Shown piece by piece: positions 53,688 to 64,000 of a DNA stretch of 64,000 nt; the stretch's first letter is position 1; each line of letters begins with the position of its first letter. Origin of the DNA: Solanum dulcamara (lineage: Eukaryota > Streptophyta > Magnoliopsida > Solanales > Solanaceae); assembly GCF_947179165.1 (NCBI RefSeq), contig NC_077242.1, forward strand, positions 23,389,097 to 23,453,096, written 5' to 3'. A program made the translations under genes and the position numbers. Below the pieces are notes generated by a model that saw nothing but the letters and a program-made list of their open reading frames with translations, searched no databases and had not been told where the DNA came from.

Positions 53688-54840
53688 TGGACTTTCTTTG
53701 GTCCAGCTTTTGGACTTCTTCCATTGCAAACATGTATTCAGCGAAGCAAACTTCCCTGCAAATACATTATCCAAATGCAGTCATATGCTTGAACATACAC
53801 AATATTTTTATAATTTTCAGCAACTACCACAAGAAACTAAGGGCTACATCAAGTTGGAGAAGCTAGGGATGGCAAGTTTTAGAAGAAGAAAACTAAAGAG
53901 GATCAAACAACCTCCTTGAACTCTTTTTACAACTTTAGTGTTCTAACTTCTTCTTCTTCAGTTTGGATGTCTCTATTTCATAGTTATATCTACTTTGAAG
54001 ATTTAATAGTTAGGACCTTTGTAAAGGAGAGAGTCTTCCTCATTTATAGCTTTCCTAGACTAAATAACTTATCATTAGAGATAAGGACTAGAGTAGGTAT
54101 TTCTTCATTATTTCTGTTGTGCAGGTACATTGCAGACCTGCAACACTTGATCCAGCACTTGAAATTCCTCTCTTGTTTGCTTCCATTGTGCAGGTACATT
54201 AACGTGTTGCAGCACTTGATGACTTTGTTGTGGAATTACAGCATACATCTAGAACCTGCAGGTTGATTTAGCATGGTGCAATGGAGGGGATTACTACATC
54301 AACATCTAAGTTTACTGAGCTGCAACATCCAACAACAAATACCTCAACTACACAACCATCTACATATCTACAATACAACCATCCTTGGAACCTTTAGCAT
54401 CCAACAACTTGCAACACCTTATAGCAGTCATCCTCATCTTCACCTTCAGAACCTGCAGAAATATGGAGCGAAAACTGCAGCTGCAGTTAAGTCCTCAATG
54501 GTGTTCTCATTTCCATGTCTTCAAAGGTGTTCATATACATAGACAAAGCAACTTTACAGCTGATATTTTGCCCAAACACAGCCACAAATCCAAAGAAGAA
54601 AGATTACATATTGAAGTAGACAAGGTGAAAATGACTATCTTGAGAAAAAGTTGTCTCCAACCTATAGAGTTCTTCATATGCTTGGTCACACACAAGCAAA
54701 GATACATTGTGAGTTCTTCTATTAAGTCTATAGTATAAGTTTGCTCCTTTATTGTAATTGGGGATAAGTCAGTGACCTTAGTAGACTACTCGACTTATGA
54801 ACCATCTTAGTTTCGGGGCAAGGTCCGTTTCCCATAAAAA
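53688..54840 (+). mobile_element. 5'-truncated L1-type LINE with two RNase H tails
   Basis: The insert begins with the end of an RNase H (LDFFHCKHVFSEANFPANTL, SKCSHML, then LGMASFRRRKLKRIKQPP, stop near 53919), homologous to the tail of the LINE at 42650-42878. After about 580 bp of unclear sequence a second RNase H tail appears (HVFKGVHIHRQSNFTADILP, KHSHK, 54510-54600). The end, CCTTAGTAGACTACTCGACT, TATGAACCATC, matches the 3' end of the larger LINE (CCTTAGTAGGATGGCCGGCT). An A-run precedes the right target duplication. Internal direct repeats (TTGTGCAGGTACATT) lie near 54116 and 54185. Confidence 0.82.
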
Positions 54841-55480
54841 AAAGTAACTTGTAGTAGATCAAAAATATAATAAGGTAATGACTTTAGGGAATTACATGAA
54901 TCTATTGGGATTACGGATCCAACCATACACGTTCTCCGTTGACATTTTTATGTGTATGCTAAATCTCCCAGATTTTATCTGGTGTGTCTTTTTCTCCCGA
55001 TTCAGGATTTCTCTACAATATAGTTCAATAAGAAAAAATATATAAGCAAATAATTATATAAATAACAAGAAGTATATGTAATTAAAGAAGAACAAATGTG
55101 TTTTCACCGTAGATTCCTCTGTTTCTGCAAATGATCGTGTCCCACAAGAATGCTTAGTTATCTGTTTTTCTCTATTTTTTTGTTTCTCTCACTGACAACC
55201 TGTACTAAGTCAAGAGATCAGAGAATATTTATGATAGTGTAGATAGCTACTGAAAGATGGCATGTTATCCATGTAAGCATATGTCTAAGATTATAAAACC
55301 TCTAGTCAATTAAAGCTTATAATTTTTCTAATAGTATTGAAGTAAAGTGAACCAAAAAGAGAACAAAAGAACACATGATAAGTATAGGCAACTAAATTTG
55401 GAGTCAGATGACTATAACAGTTCTAGAGGGCAAAAAGTTGAAACACAAAAATAGAGTGGGCAACAATGTTTTGGTTATAA
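54841..55480. other. CACTA intron-like or untranslated interval
   Basis: AT-rich with no recognised coding sequence, between exons of the TnpA-like gene. Confidence 0.4.
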
Positions 55481-57732
55481 TGAAGTTACCTTGAATTTCT
55501 CACTGCCAAAATACTTAACTAGGTATTTCCATTCCTTCAACTCAACATCCTCAGGTCGATTAGACAATCTTTCTTCATCACTATCATAGGCATAGTAAGA
55601 ATTATGCAATCAAGCTTTCCATGCCCTAAAACGTCTTTGCATAGTGCTTACCACAAAGGCTTGTAACTTATGTTCTCACAATCCACTACAAACTTCAAAT
55701 TTGTCCTGAACACATTATAATATTAAATTTAATAAATTAAGTAATTTAAAGGCAATACAAAATGGAAAGTAATTTATTACCTTAACCTTATACCATATTG
55801 CTTCTCCCTATTTTAAAATAATCTTCTGCCAATTTCCATCTCAAAATGAGATACTGCTCCTCATGATCAAGCCACAGTAATTAACAATATATCTAGCACC
55901 AGAACCCACAGCTTTATCAATGTCATCTGGAATAATTATATTAATTTTTCCTCCATACTTGGGTTTAATATCAACCGTCTTAGATTTATATTTTCCTCTT
56001 CCTCTCTTTTTATTGATGCGAGAAACTGCAAAGCAATAATATTCATTAAAGCACAACATTGTGTTCTGAAAAAAACATTCAGATGGTGAGAACTATATGC
56101 AATCATGGCATCTTAGCATCTCCAATAAAAGCTTACAGATTTAGGATTTTTTTGTCCACATCTTTCACAATGAGCATTGAATCTAGTTACAACTTCCTTT
56201 GGTGCTCATTTGTGTGTTGGAGACTAGTACGTGAGTGTCATACTTAATCTGTTTTACTACTGTTATCCTCTAACGAGTAGCTACAAGCTAGATCAATAGC
56301 CAATCATTAACCCTACTAGCTAGGGACGTGAACTAACCTGCACCAGTTTCAACCTCTGGGGAGGGGCGTATACTTTCTTCTAGATTTCTGGATGATTGTG
56401 TCTCTGGAGATGTTCTTTGGATAGGGTCACTTGATATTTGTCCTATCTGCTGAGGTCCTTACCTTGGGTTAGATGATTGTTATGTCTGCAGAGGTCCGTG
56501 CCTTGGGTTAGATGATTGTTCTGTCTCTAATGATATTTTGGTAACTCTTATTAGTTGTATTTCTAGCTGTGATGTAGTTCTAAGACTTTCTCGTCCTTAA
56601 AAATTTCCACTTCCAGTTCTTATACCGCCTCTTCCATTTTTACCTCATTCAGTTCCTTTCATTTCCTGTAAAATATAATTAAAAAGGAGAAGCATAAGAT
56701 TCAGAAATTAAAGATGATAAAACATATGTCTACCAGCTAAAGAAAACATCAATTCATAAAATAACGTATTAGATCAATAAATTAAAAAAATATGCGATAT
56801 TTTGCTAACACCTATAGCTTCATTGATGGAAATGTAACACATTGATTCAACTTAAAACGCTAATTCTATTTATAAAGTTGTAGCTACAAGCATTCTGAAT
56901 TAATTTCATGTCAACCTAATCAAAATAAAATATAGAAAACTTATCAAAACAAGATGTAGACAGATATCCAGTCCTCTCTGTTAAGCAATCTTCAAAAGGA
57001 TGTATCACTGTCCTCTCCATCATTATCATCAATTAACTCTTCTTCACTTTCTTTATTTTTGGATACATCTATATTATTATCATTAATAAAATCATCCTCC
57101 TGATTTTCTTCATCATTGGTACGCAAAACAGTTTGTGGTTCAATATCATTCCTATGTAAAGACACCTCAATATCAATTTCTTGGTCATTGGTACGGAAGA
57201 TATTACATTCCACTTCCTCTTGTTGATAAACTTCTTCATTTATTAATTCTTCTTCAACTTCAGGCATATTGAAAAGGTCACGAGGATTTGTCTTTACAAC
57301 AACGAGCCAATCTTTATCAATCGTGTCATTCAAGTAAAAAACTTGTTCAGATTGAGATGTCAGCACAAATGGCTCATTTGTATTTAGAGCACAATGAGTA
57401 TTCACACTTGTAAACCCATAACTGTCAATCTTATATCCTCTTCCTAGGCGAGCCACATCCCACAAATGACACTTCAATAGATAAACTTTTTTGTTTCCCA
57501 CATAACGCAACTCATAAATGTCCTCCAATACATCATAATACTCCTTATTAGAGTCTGCATCATCTCCCCTAACAAGTACTCCACTGTTCTGTATTTTTCT
57601 CACAAGCTCTTTTGTTTGAAACCTAAATCCATTCACCATAAATATTGAATATTGATGCACCAATGGTTCTGGACCGACGGCTAAGCTTATGAGCTCATCT
57701 GTTGCGCGTCCTTGTGCAGATAGTATAAATAT

Positions 57733-57808
57733 CTATAAAAATAAATAAGATTTGTTCATATTGACATGCCAATACTAATAGTAAAGTATTGTTTTAGTGA
57801 ACACTTAC
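57733..57808 (-). other. Predicted intron of the TNP2-type gene
   Basis: On the minus strand the donor is GTAAGTGTT and the acceptor ATTTTTATAG. Removal brings RARI-type and LSAQGRATDELISL-type coding sequence together. Confidence 0.65.
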
Positions 57809-57896
57809 ACGTGCACGAAACCAATCAATAAACTCATTATTATGCATCCTATGAGATCTCGTTGAACCTTGTATTTCAATCTCTCTCATGTATTCC

Positions 57897-57970
57897 CTAC
57901 ATTTTGTGTTTGTTAAGATTACTTAAATTATCTTAATGTGAAATTATATTTGAATTAATAAGAGACTTAC
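57897..57970 (-). other. Predicted intron of the TNP2-type gene
   Basis: Donor GTAAGTCTC and acceptor AAAATGTAG on the minus strand, AT-rich between them. Confidence 0.65.
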
Positions 57971-58269
57971 TCCATGAATTTTGAAACCTCTTCACAATTT
58001 TGAAGAACATACATACATGCTTGGTTGAACTCATAATGAGGTAGTTTCTTTCTCACTAAAGCCCCTTTTGTTTGCCCACTTATTTTAAATATAGATATTC
58101 CACCATGTAATTCAAATCCATCATCAATTCTTGTTGGTTGATTGAACTTGGGATATTTTTTAAATATCGTGAGTAAAACATAAGGTTTTCCCTTGACATA
58201 TGACCTTCAGCAATTGAACCTTCTGGACGACTTAGATTGCGAACATCTCCCTTAAGTGTTCGCAAATAC

Positions 58270-58353
58270 CTATATATAGATTTCTCATCAATAGAGTTAT
58301 AGAATATGACAGTTTAAAAACATTGGTTTTCAATATATAGAACAATATGTTAC
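58270..58353 (-). other. Predicted intron of the TNP2-type gene
   Basis: Donor GTAACATATTG and acceptor CTATATATAG on the minus strand. Confidence 0.6.
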
Positions 58354-60580
58354 CTCTCAATAGGGTACATATCCCAGTATTGAATTGGTCCACCAAGTTT
58401 TGCCTCTCTTGCCAAGTGTATTGGCAAATGAATCATGACATCAAAAAATTCCAGAGGAAAAACATTTGAAGTTTGCCTAATATGATAGGAGTTTCAGATT
58501 CTAGGATATCAAGATCTTCAATTGTCAGGCACTTAGAGTATAGATTCTTGAAAAATTTACCTAAGGCTATAATTGGTTCACACACTTTCTTAGGTAACAA
58601 ACCACATATAGCTATGGATAAAATATCATGCAATAATACATGATGATCATGACACTTCAATCCATGTATTTGTTTTCAAGTACATTAACACACCTTGAAA
58701 TATTTGATGAAAAGGCATCTGGAACCTTGAAATTAGCTAAGAAATCGCATAACTTCAACTTCTCTTGAGAGGACAATGCATACCAAGCTGCCAGCAACAA
58801 AATATTATCCCTGTACTCAATTGGATGTAACCCTTTCCTAATACCAAGGTCCACCAAATCATATCTACTTTTTAATGTGTCCTTTGTCTTACCAACCATA
58901 CTCATCACAGTTGATAAAGTATTATCGGACACATTTCTTTCTATGTGCATCACATCAAGGTTATGTCTTAACTTAAGACTCTTCCAATAAGGTAATTGAG
59001 AAAAAAATACTTTTCTTCTTCCAATTATAAGCATTGTTAGAAACATTATGCTTTCACTTTTTCACTTTACCAAAACTCACATTGTCCAACTCTTGTAATT
59101 GCATAACTGCTTCATCACCTGTTAAAGGGCTAGGTGTGATCCCCATTTCCACTTTTCTATCAAATAACATCCTATTTTTACGCCATGGATGGTTCATGGG
59201 AAGGAAGCAACGATGACCCATATAACACAATTTGTTGTGTAAGGAAATTAATTGTGTGTCTTTATGGCAATAGGGGCATGCAAGCTTGCCTTTAATTGAC
59301 CATCCTGAAAGGTTTTCATATGCTGAAAAGTCATTAATCGTCCATAGGAGAGCCACACGCATAAGAAAATTAGATTTTAAGTGTGCATCATAAGTCTCCA
59401 CCCCATATCATAATTCTTTCAATTCATCAATCATTGGTTCTAAATATACATCAATATCATTCCTCGGAGACTTAGGTCCTGGAATAAGAAGTGTCATCAT
59501 GAAATATGGATATTTCATGAAATCCCATGGTGGAAAATTATATGTAACTAGAACGACAGGCCATATACTATGATTGGAACTCATATTCCCAAAAGGTTGA
59601 AACCCATCACTTGCTAAACCTAATCGCATATTTCTTAACTCAGCTAAAAAGGTAGGATGACGCTCATTAAAAGATTTCCATTCTATTGAGTCAGATGGAT
59701 GACACATGACACCATCATCAATATTCTCCTCCTTGTTCTACCTCATATTATTTGATGTCTCTTTTGCCATGTATAATCTTTAAAGCCTTGGTTTGATTGG
59801 AAAATATCGCAACACTTTATGAGCTACTTTCTTTCCTTTGGGTTTTACTAACTTCCATCTAGACTTTCCACACTTAATACATGATTGAGCATTGACATAA
59901 TCGCTCCAATATAAAATATAATCATTTTGGCATGCATCTATTTTGGTATATCCCAAGCCTAGGTCATGAAGAACTTTCTTTGCTTCATAGAAAGAACTAG
60001 GTACAAATGATCCCTCAAGAAGAACTTCTTTAAAGAACCTTAATAACTCATCCATCGATTTGTTGCTCCAATGGTTAAGTAAATTCAAGTGAAGTAATTT
60101 AACAACAAAAGACAACTTTGAGACTTTTGTGCAACCAGGATAAAGTTCTGTCTTACCATCTTCTAACAATTTGTAGAACTTTGTAGCATGCATATTTGGC
60201 TCTTCATTTCCCTCCGAATAAGTAGCATTATTATCCAAATTCATATATCCATAAGCATTGTGGATCATTTAAGTAATGTCATCCTCTTCAGCGCTATCAA
60301 CTTCTACTTCATCATTAAGTGCGATATTATAATTTTCAACTCTAACTAACACTTCTCCATGCAAGTCTCACACCTTATAAGAATCCCAGAATCCCTTCTT
60401 CAATAAGTCTACTCTTATATCAATTCTTAGCTTGAACACAGTGTTCATACATTCTTTACAAGGACATCAAATCATAGTTTTCACGTTGGGTTGACTGAAT
60501 GCCCAATTAAGAAAACCTTCTACTCCGTCTCTATATTTTTGCTCAACTCTATTCCTGATATTCAACCAACTTTTATCCAT

Positions 60581-61354
60581 TCCCATTTCAATAAAAAATC
60601 AATAAGTTAATTAATTCAATTATTCATAATGATAAATATTGGACAGAGAAGTTCTGAGAAATAACTTTACAGGAAAATATAAATAATGAGATTGTGACTA
60701 GAGTTGGAAATTCTCACAATCAAATGCTAATAATAAAAAAGGAGCATAGAGCACATATGACTGTTATTGCTTGAGATAAAGTCATATATGGGCTTGGAAT
60801 CAAGACGGGTGAATTGATGAGATAATAACTATTACTTAAGTGACCATATGAGAAATCAACTCTCTTAATTGTATTCATTTTAGATGTTGGTTAATTAGTT
60901 ACATATGAAAGTTAGCTTGTAAAGTGTTCAAAGTGTAGGATGAGTAGTTGTGGGCTGCACAACCAGGTGGAGCCAATTTTCAATATGTTAATTTATGGGG
61001 GTCTGATTCACCATAGAGATAGAGAAAATTTCTCAATATGTGACTAGCACAACTTTATTGTCTTTACAGTGATTATCTAGCAAAGTACAAGTAAACATTC
61101 AACTGTGGTAATAAAAAGTTCAACTCTGATGATCTCATGTCCTTTTCTAAGCAATAGGTAGTGAATTTGTTCATATTAGTAGCACTTTTCTATTGCACTC
61201 ACAGTTACGTAGTTATTTTAATCAAAAATGCAGATGGACTGTCTACTAGAAAAAAACTTTTTTCATAAAATAGACCAATCTATAATTTATAATCTTCTCT
61301 TTTTTACATTCTAATAGCACCAAATTCTCAATTTATCAACTATCTACTGCACAA
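60581..61354. other. Upstream region of the TNP2-type gene
   Basis: AT-rich, without ORFs of note. It is the likely 5' leader and promoter side of the CACTA transposase. No specific promoter element was identified. Confidence 0.4.
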
Positions 61355-61366
61355 TAATGTCAATCT
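61355..61366. repeat. Left target duplication of third LINE
   Basis: TAATGTCAATCT recurs at 62270-62281. Confidence 0.7.
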
Positions 61367-62269
61367 TAAGTTTTGTGGCCTTTTATATTAGAAATGTAGT
61401 AGGTGATCTCCAGTATGCAGCGATAAGAAGGATACCAGATGGTTCAAATTTGATAGCAGAAGCAAGGGAACTACATGAGGGTCTTGAATAACACACAGTA
61501 TGCTACCAGTGGTATTGGAAACAGATTCATTGACTATGAAAATGATCTTAACTAGGCAGTGGAAGACTCCAAAGAGCATATCAATGATCATAAATGATAC
61601 CTTAAGGCTGAGGAGGGATAAGGAAGTTAGGGTGAAGCATGTTTTGAGAGAAAGAAATGAACTGGTTGATTTTTTAACTAACTATGCTTTTGATTTTGTA
61701 GGTAATCATCATTTTCAGAATTTTACTTCACTTTCTGTGGAAGCAAGAAAAATACTAAATATAGAAAAGTCACATATACCATACATGAGGATTATACCAT
61801 CTAAAGATCATCACATACCTGGAGATTAATAACAATCTAAAGAGCAGTAGCAACAACAAGTTTGCATTTCAACAAGCCATGAATAGCATACAGAAGTTCT
61901 ATTTGAGACAATGACAAACAATGGTCAACATCAAGGCAAGGAGATAACAGATACAGCTGAATGAACATGAAAGATTTCTACTCCATCCTGGAAGCCTAAA
62001 TATGTAGTCATTTGACTTTGAACCATAGCACCTGGTGAGAGCTTGTAGGTGTCTGAAATGGTATCAAGGCAAGGCCAGAGGATCTGCAGCAGATTAGGCT
62101 CCATACTATTTTGGATGTAGTTCATACTTCAGCATTTTGTTTAGTTTAGGATAGTTTCTCTGGCTTTCTTTTCTTTTGTTTCCTTACAGTTGTGTACTGA
62201 AAACTTAATTTTTAAAAATAAAATACTGCCAAACTTGGTTTGGTGGCTTTCAAGCAAAACAAAATATAC
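61367..62269 (+). mobile_element. 5'-truncated LINE with RNase H C-terminus
   Basis: The interval between the 12-bp repeats starts with VVGDLQYAAIRRIPDGSNLI, AEARELHEGLE, an RNase H middle part. A frameshift near 61490 leads into VVLETDSLTMKMILTRQWKT, then VRVKHVLRERNELVDFLTNY, AFDFVG, carrying the Asp of LETDS. The Asp usual in LADHLAN is retained as VDFLTN. The non-coding 3' end is AT-rich, with TTTTTAAAAATAAAATACTG and AAGCAAAACAAAATATAC. It differs clearly from the other two LINE families by sequence. Confidence 0.78.
61383..61829 (+). pseudogene. RNase H remnant of third LINE
   Basis: Two frames joined at about 61490 encode the C-terminal half of a LINE-type RNase H (see the element). 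The stop is TAA at 61827-61829. No RT remains. Confidence 0.75.
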
Positions 62270-62281
62270 TAATGTCAATCT
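62270..62281. repeat. Right target duplication of third LINE
   Basis: TAATGTCAATCT, identical to 61355-61366. Confidence 0.7.
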
Positions 62282-63762
62282 CAGATCTCTCCTCCAAATT
62301 ATATAATTATACGTTATTGTTTTTCCTATAATTTTTAAGTATTATCATATCTTTTTGTAGCTCACGAAAGATAAGGACAAATACTAGATGTCTAATTCTC
62401 CATATATTCTTCGGATATTATAGTGAGCCTTATCAACTCTACACATCTCCAAAAAATGAAACGTCAAATAAAGAGAAGCGACTGATCAGCTAAGTAGACA
62501 AAACTGCAAAAAGTATAAAAAATAAATCTCTGTCAAAAAAATTGTGAATACTTCTTTCTCCAACAAAGGTGTCAATTCTTTAACTAGTCAAAACCACAAA
62601 TATAAGAAGAGATAAAGATGTAAACAATGAAGAGACTCCCTATTTCAAGATAGATTTTCCAATGTGCAATCCAAATGCAGAATTTCCATCAAACAAACAT
62701 AGAAACACCCACACAGAGGAGATAATGCTCAAATGAAGAAAAACAAGGATCCTAAGAAGAATATTATCAAACACACCACACCTAGACATTAAAGTAGAAT
62801 ACATGTTAAAAACTTTCAGCTATAATTCAAAATACAACTTTCACCTTACCAAGAGAAAGACATAAGCCAGAGATGACTTTCAAGATCGAGAATAAAAAAT
62901 GCAAAAATGCCTTAGAACTTTCAGCTTCTAGTTTACCTCGCAAGATCGAGAATACAAAATACAAAAACATCTTTAGAACTTTCATATTTTAACTTACCTC
63001 GAACTGATTTTCAAAACTTCAAATAGGCAAACTGGTTCAGTCCTTTAGAACTTCGAACTTCTTACGCTCACACTGATTTTTAAACTAGGAACTCTCTTCC
63101 TTTCCCTTCGACTTTAGAGAACCCCATTCCTACAAAATTTCAAGTGGGTTATAAAAATTACATGGGAAATCTTAAAATACATAAACCCAGAAAGGGATTT
63201 GAGAACATACCTGATAAAACACATACTTTAGAGAACCCTATAAATAAAAAATTGAAGAATATTCAGCAAAAAAGAACTCTATTCATATATTTTTCACCAA
63301 CAGACACTACTTGTTCCTATATTGATATGTTATGGCAAGGGTTAGCTTGGTGCCACTCGTGGTTTTGAGTACCGTGTCTCAGCTAGGGTGTAGACTCGGA
63401 TCATGACAACGATCATATTGACACATAGAAAAATCTTATGCAGTTTTAGTAACCTTCCAACAAGTGAGATACTGATGAGTAATCCTAAAGCTAATGTTAA
63501 TAATGATTCTAATTTCATTCCTATTTTCTTAGAAATATTTCAGAGGTTAATGATTTTAAGAAACATGACCAAATTATGAAAATGACCAGCAGTGCAAGAG
63601 AAAAATGAGTAACTCGAACAACAAAAGTAATTACTTAAACAAAAAAACAACAAATCCAATTTAGAGAATGAAAAAAAATATCAACTCACCAAGAGTCATA
63701 CCATAGAGATTCAAGTAAATAGAAAATAGAGATTCAGTTTGATAAGAATGTAATCATACACT
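62282..63762. other. Unassigned AT-rich sequence
   Basis: No gene was recognised. It includes the 60-bp tandem duplication at 62881-63001 and a stretch near 63340-63420 (TTGGTGCCACTCGTGGTTTT, GACTCGGATCATGACA) of higher GC that resembles LTR or other repeat sequence but could not be assigned. Confidence 0.4.
62881..63001. repeat. 60-bp direct tandem duplication
   Basis: Two adjacent units start CAAGATCGAGAATA and end TTACCTCG (62881-62940 and 62941-63001), similar over most of their length with small changes and one added base. Confidence 0.85.
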
Positions 63763-64000
63763 ACAAGAAATAAGACTTATTGTGGCGAGATTTAGTGGCG
63801 ATCCTACTTGTTGCTACAAAAGCTTCATATTCAGTAGCGACATATATGATTGTTCCAAAATATTTAGTTTCAGTGGTGGGTTATTTTGTGTCGCTACTAA
63901 TATCTGTCACTGATTCTCAAATTATAAAGTCCCGCTGAAATAAAATTTTGGCGCCAAATATTTAGTAGCAACTTATGAAATATCGCCTCAAAATATAATT
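63763..64000 (+). mobile_element. Terminus of another CACTA-like element running out of the window
   Basis: CACTACAAGAAATAAGACTT starts at about 63763, in the same orientation as the terminus at 52035. It is followed by the same kind of subterminal motifs (TTGTGGCGAGATTTAGTGGC, TCAGTAGCGACAT, GTGTCGCTAC). Because it faces right, it cannot be the right end of the CACTA element starting at 52035. Confidence 0.7.

Larger units (their letters stand above)
53194..56660 (-). pseudogene. TnpA-like (Transposase_24 type) CACTA gene, split by a LINE
   Basis: C-terminal exon (53194-53577): TRDEILSSVLGERSGYVQKK, YGKKPPKE, then a Glu/Gln/Lys-rich coiled coil MQADMDQKLQEEREQMNVDL to GEVDNMFQEQMAAIMTRIQQ. 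This combination is typical of the second protein of plant CACTA elements. An upstream exon (55841-56059) reads GRGKYKSKTVDIKPKYGGKI, then DDIDKAVGSGARYIVNYCGL, matching the family's DNA-binding half. The first exon region (56340-56660) is Ser/Pro-rich with a roughly 45-bp duplication (CTTGGGTTAGATGATTGTT, twice). A LINE (53688-54840) lies inside the gene. Confidence 0.7.
56992..60580 (-). pseudogene. TNP2-type CACTA transposase with recognisable introns
   Basis: From ATG at 60580: MDKSWLNIRNRVEQKYRDGV and CPCKEC, the transposase-associated domain. Next VLHDLGLGYTKIDACQNDYI followed by CIKCGKSRW. Then the transposase_21 core, MRLGLASDGFQPFGNMSSN, LIPGPKSPRNDIDVYLEPMI, TINDFSAYENLSGWSIKGKL, ACPYCHKDT and SLKLRHNLDVMHIERNVSDN. 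The DUF4218 part (KCHDHHVLLHDILSIAICGL) and DUF4216 part (NGFRFQTKELVRKIQNSGVL, GRGYKIDSYGFTSVNTHCAL) follow, with an acidic tail to TGA. Stops: CGA to TGA before CPCKEC, TGG to TGA after DELKEL and several frame breaks. Introns with GT-AG ends fit at 57733-57808, 57897-57970 and 58270-58353. Confidence 0.88.
52035..63762 (-). mobile_element. CACTA (En/Spm-like) transposon, coding on minus strand, right end not identified
   Basis: The left terminus reads CACTACAAGAAATATACTG, the canonical CACTA end. Subterminal GTGGCGACA/TGTCGCCAC motifs follow to about 52640. Two transposon genes are read leftward: a TNP2-type transposase (60580 to 56992) and a TnpA/Transposase_24-like gene (about 56650 to 53194). 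Two truncated LINEs interrupt it. A matching CTTGTAGTG right terminus was not found before 63762, so the right coordinate is only a limit. Confidence 0.75.

Noticed and set aside
57000..57663. An acidic 223-residue protein that could be taken for a host gene
   Set aside because: Its N-terminal half matches the DUF4216 part of TNP2-type transposases and it continues the upstream transposase frame.
61500..61829. Stand-alone 109-residue host protein
   Set aside because: LETDSLTMKMIL and VKHVLRERNELVDFLTNYA are LINE RNase H wording, and the frame lies between 12-bp direct repeats.

Overview
This window is plant nuclear heterochromatin made almost wholly of nested, decaying transposable elements. 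The Ty3/Gypsy chromovirus, Athila/Tat-like Gypsy, Ty1/Copia, L1- and RTE-type LINE and CACTA families present, the tRNA-Met and tRNA-Asp primer sites and the AT-rich base composition point to a dicot; the LTR style suggests Solanaceae, which is inference only. I found no host protein gene, rRNA, tRNA or CRISPR array. Every long reading frame is transposon-derived, and almost all carry nonsense or frameshift lesions.

Layout. 1-6.9 kb: Gypsy-1, an Athila/Tat-like element on the minus strand (integrase, RNase H, RT, protease, gag, tRNA-Asp-type primer site, 5' LTR). 7.0-14.09 kb: Gypsy-2, a minus-strand chromovirus (chromodomain, integrase, RNase H, RT, protease, gag, damaged primer site, 2.1-kb 5' LTR). 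Its 3' side is cut by Gypsy-1, and it sits inside the gag of a third minus-strand element, Gypsy-3 (14091-14461). 14.56-23.2 kb: Gypsy-4, plus strand, with 3.1-kb LTRs, a two-knuckle gag and no recognisable pol. 24.3-26.3 kb: a perfect tRNA-Met primer site and a 2-kb LTR that probably belong to Gypsy-3. 26.3-26.6 kb: an older Gypsy RT/RNase H fragment.

27.07-28.07 kb: a 5'-truncated RTE LINE with a perfect 16-bp target duplication. 29.2-31.4 kb: Copia-1, internally inverted. 31.5-31.9 kb: a foldback element with perfect 16-bp inverted termini. 33.109-38.574 kb: Copia-2, with both LTRs, a PPT and a near-perfect target duplication. 39.588-43.213 kb: an L1-type LINE with a long RT/RNase H ORF, a poly(A) tail and a 9-bp duplication. 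44.4-49.72 kb: Copia-3, minus strand, lacking its 3' LTR. 49.77-50.56 kb: a hAT-like non-autonomous element. Between these lies an AT-rich sequence duplicated several times, into which most of them inserted.

51.3-52.0 kb: the end of one CACTA-like element, with GCGACGG dyads and a GC-rich leader. 52.035 kb to at least 60.58 kb: a second CACTA element coding on the minus strand for a TNP2-type transposase with readable introns and a TnpA/Transposase_24-like protein. It is interrupted by two truncated LINEs, each with its own target duplication. Another CACTA terminus starts at about 63.76 kb and runs out of the window.

No undescribed gene system is evident. The most interesting signals are structural: the inverted Copia-1, a conserved splice-like gag-pol spacer in three Copia copies, a built-in empty site for Copia-2, recurrent GC-rich dyads in unrelated LTRs, and a LINE insertion carrying two RNase H tails. 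All alignments and counts were made by eye.
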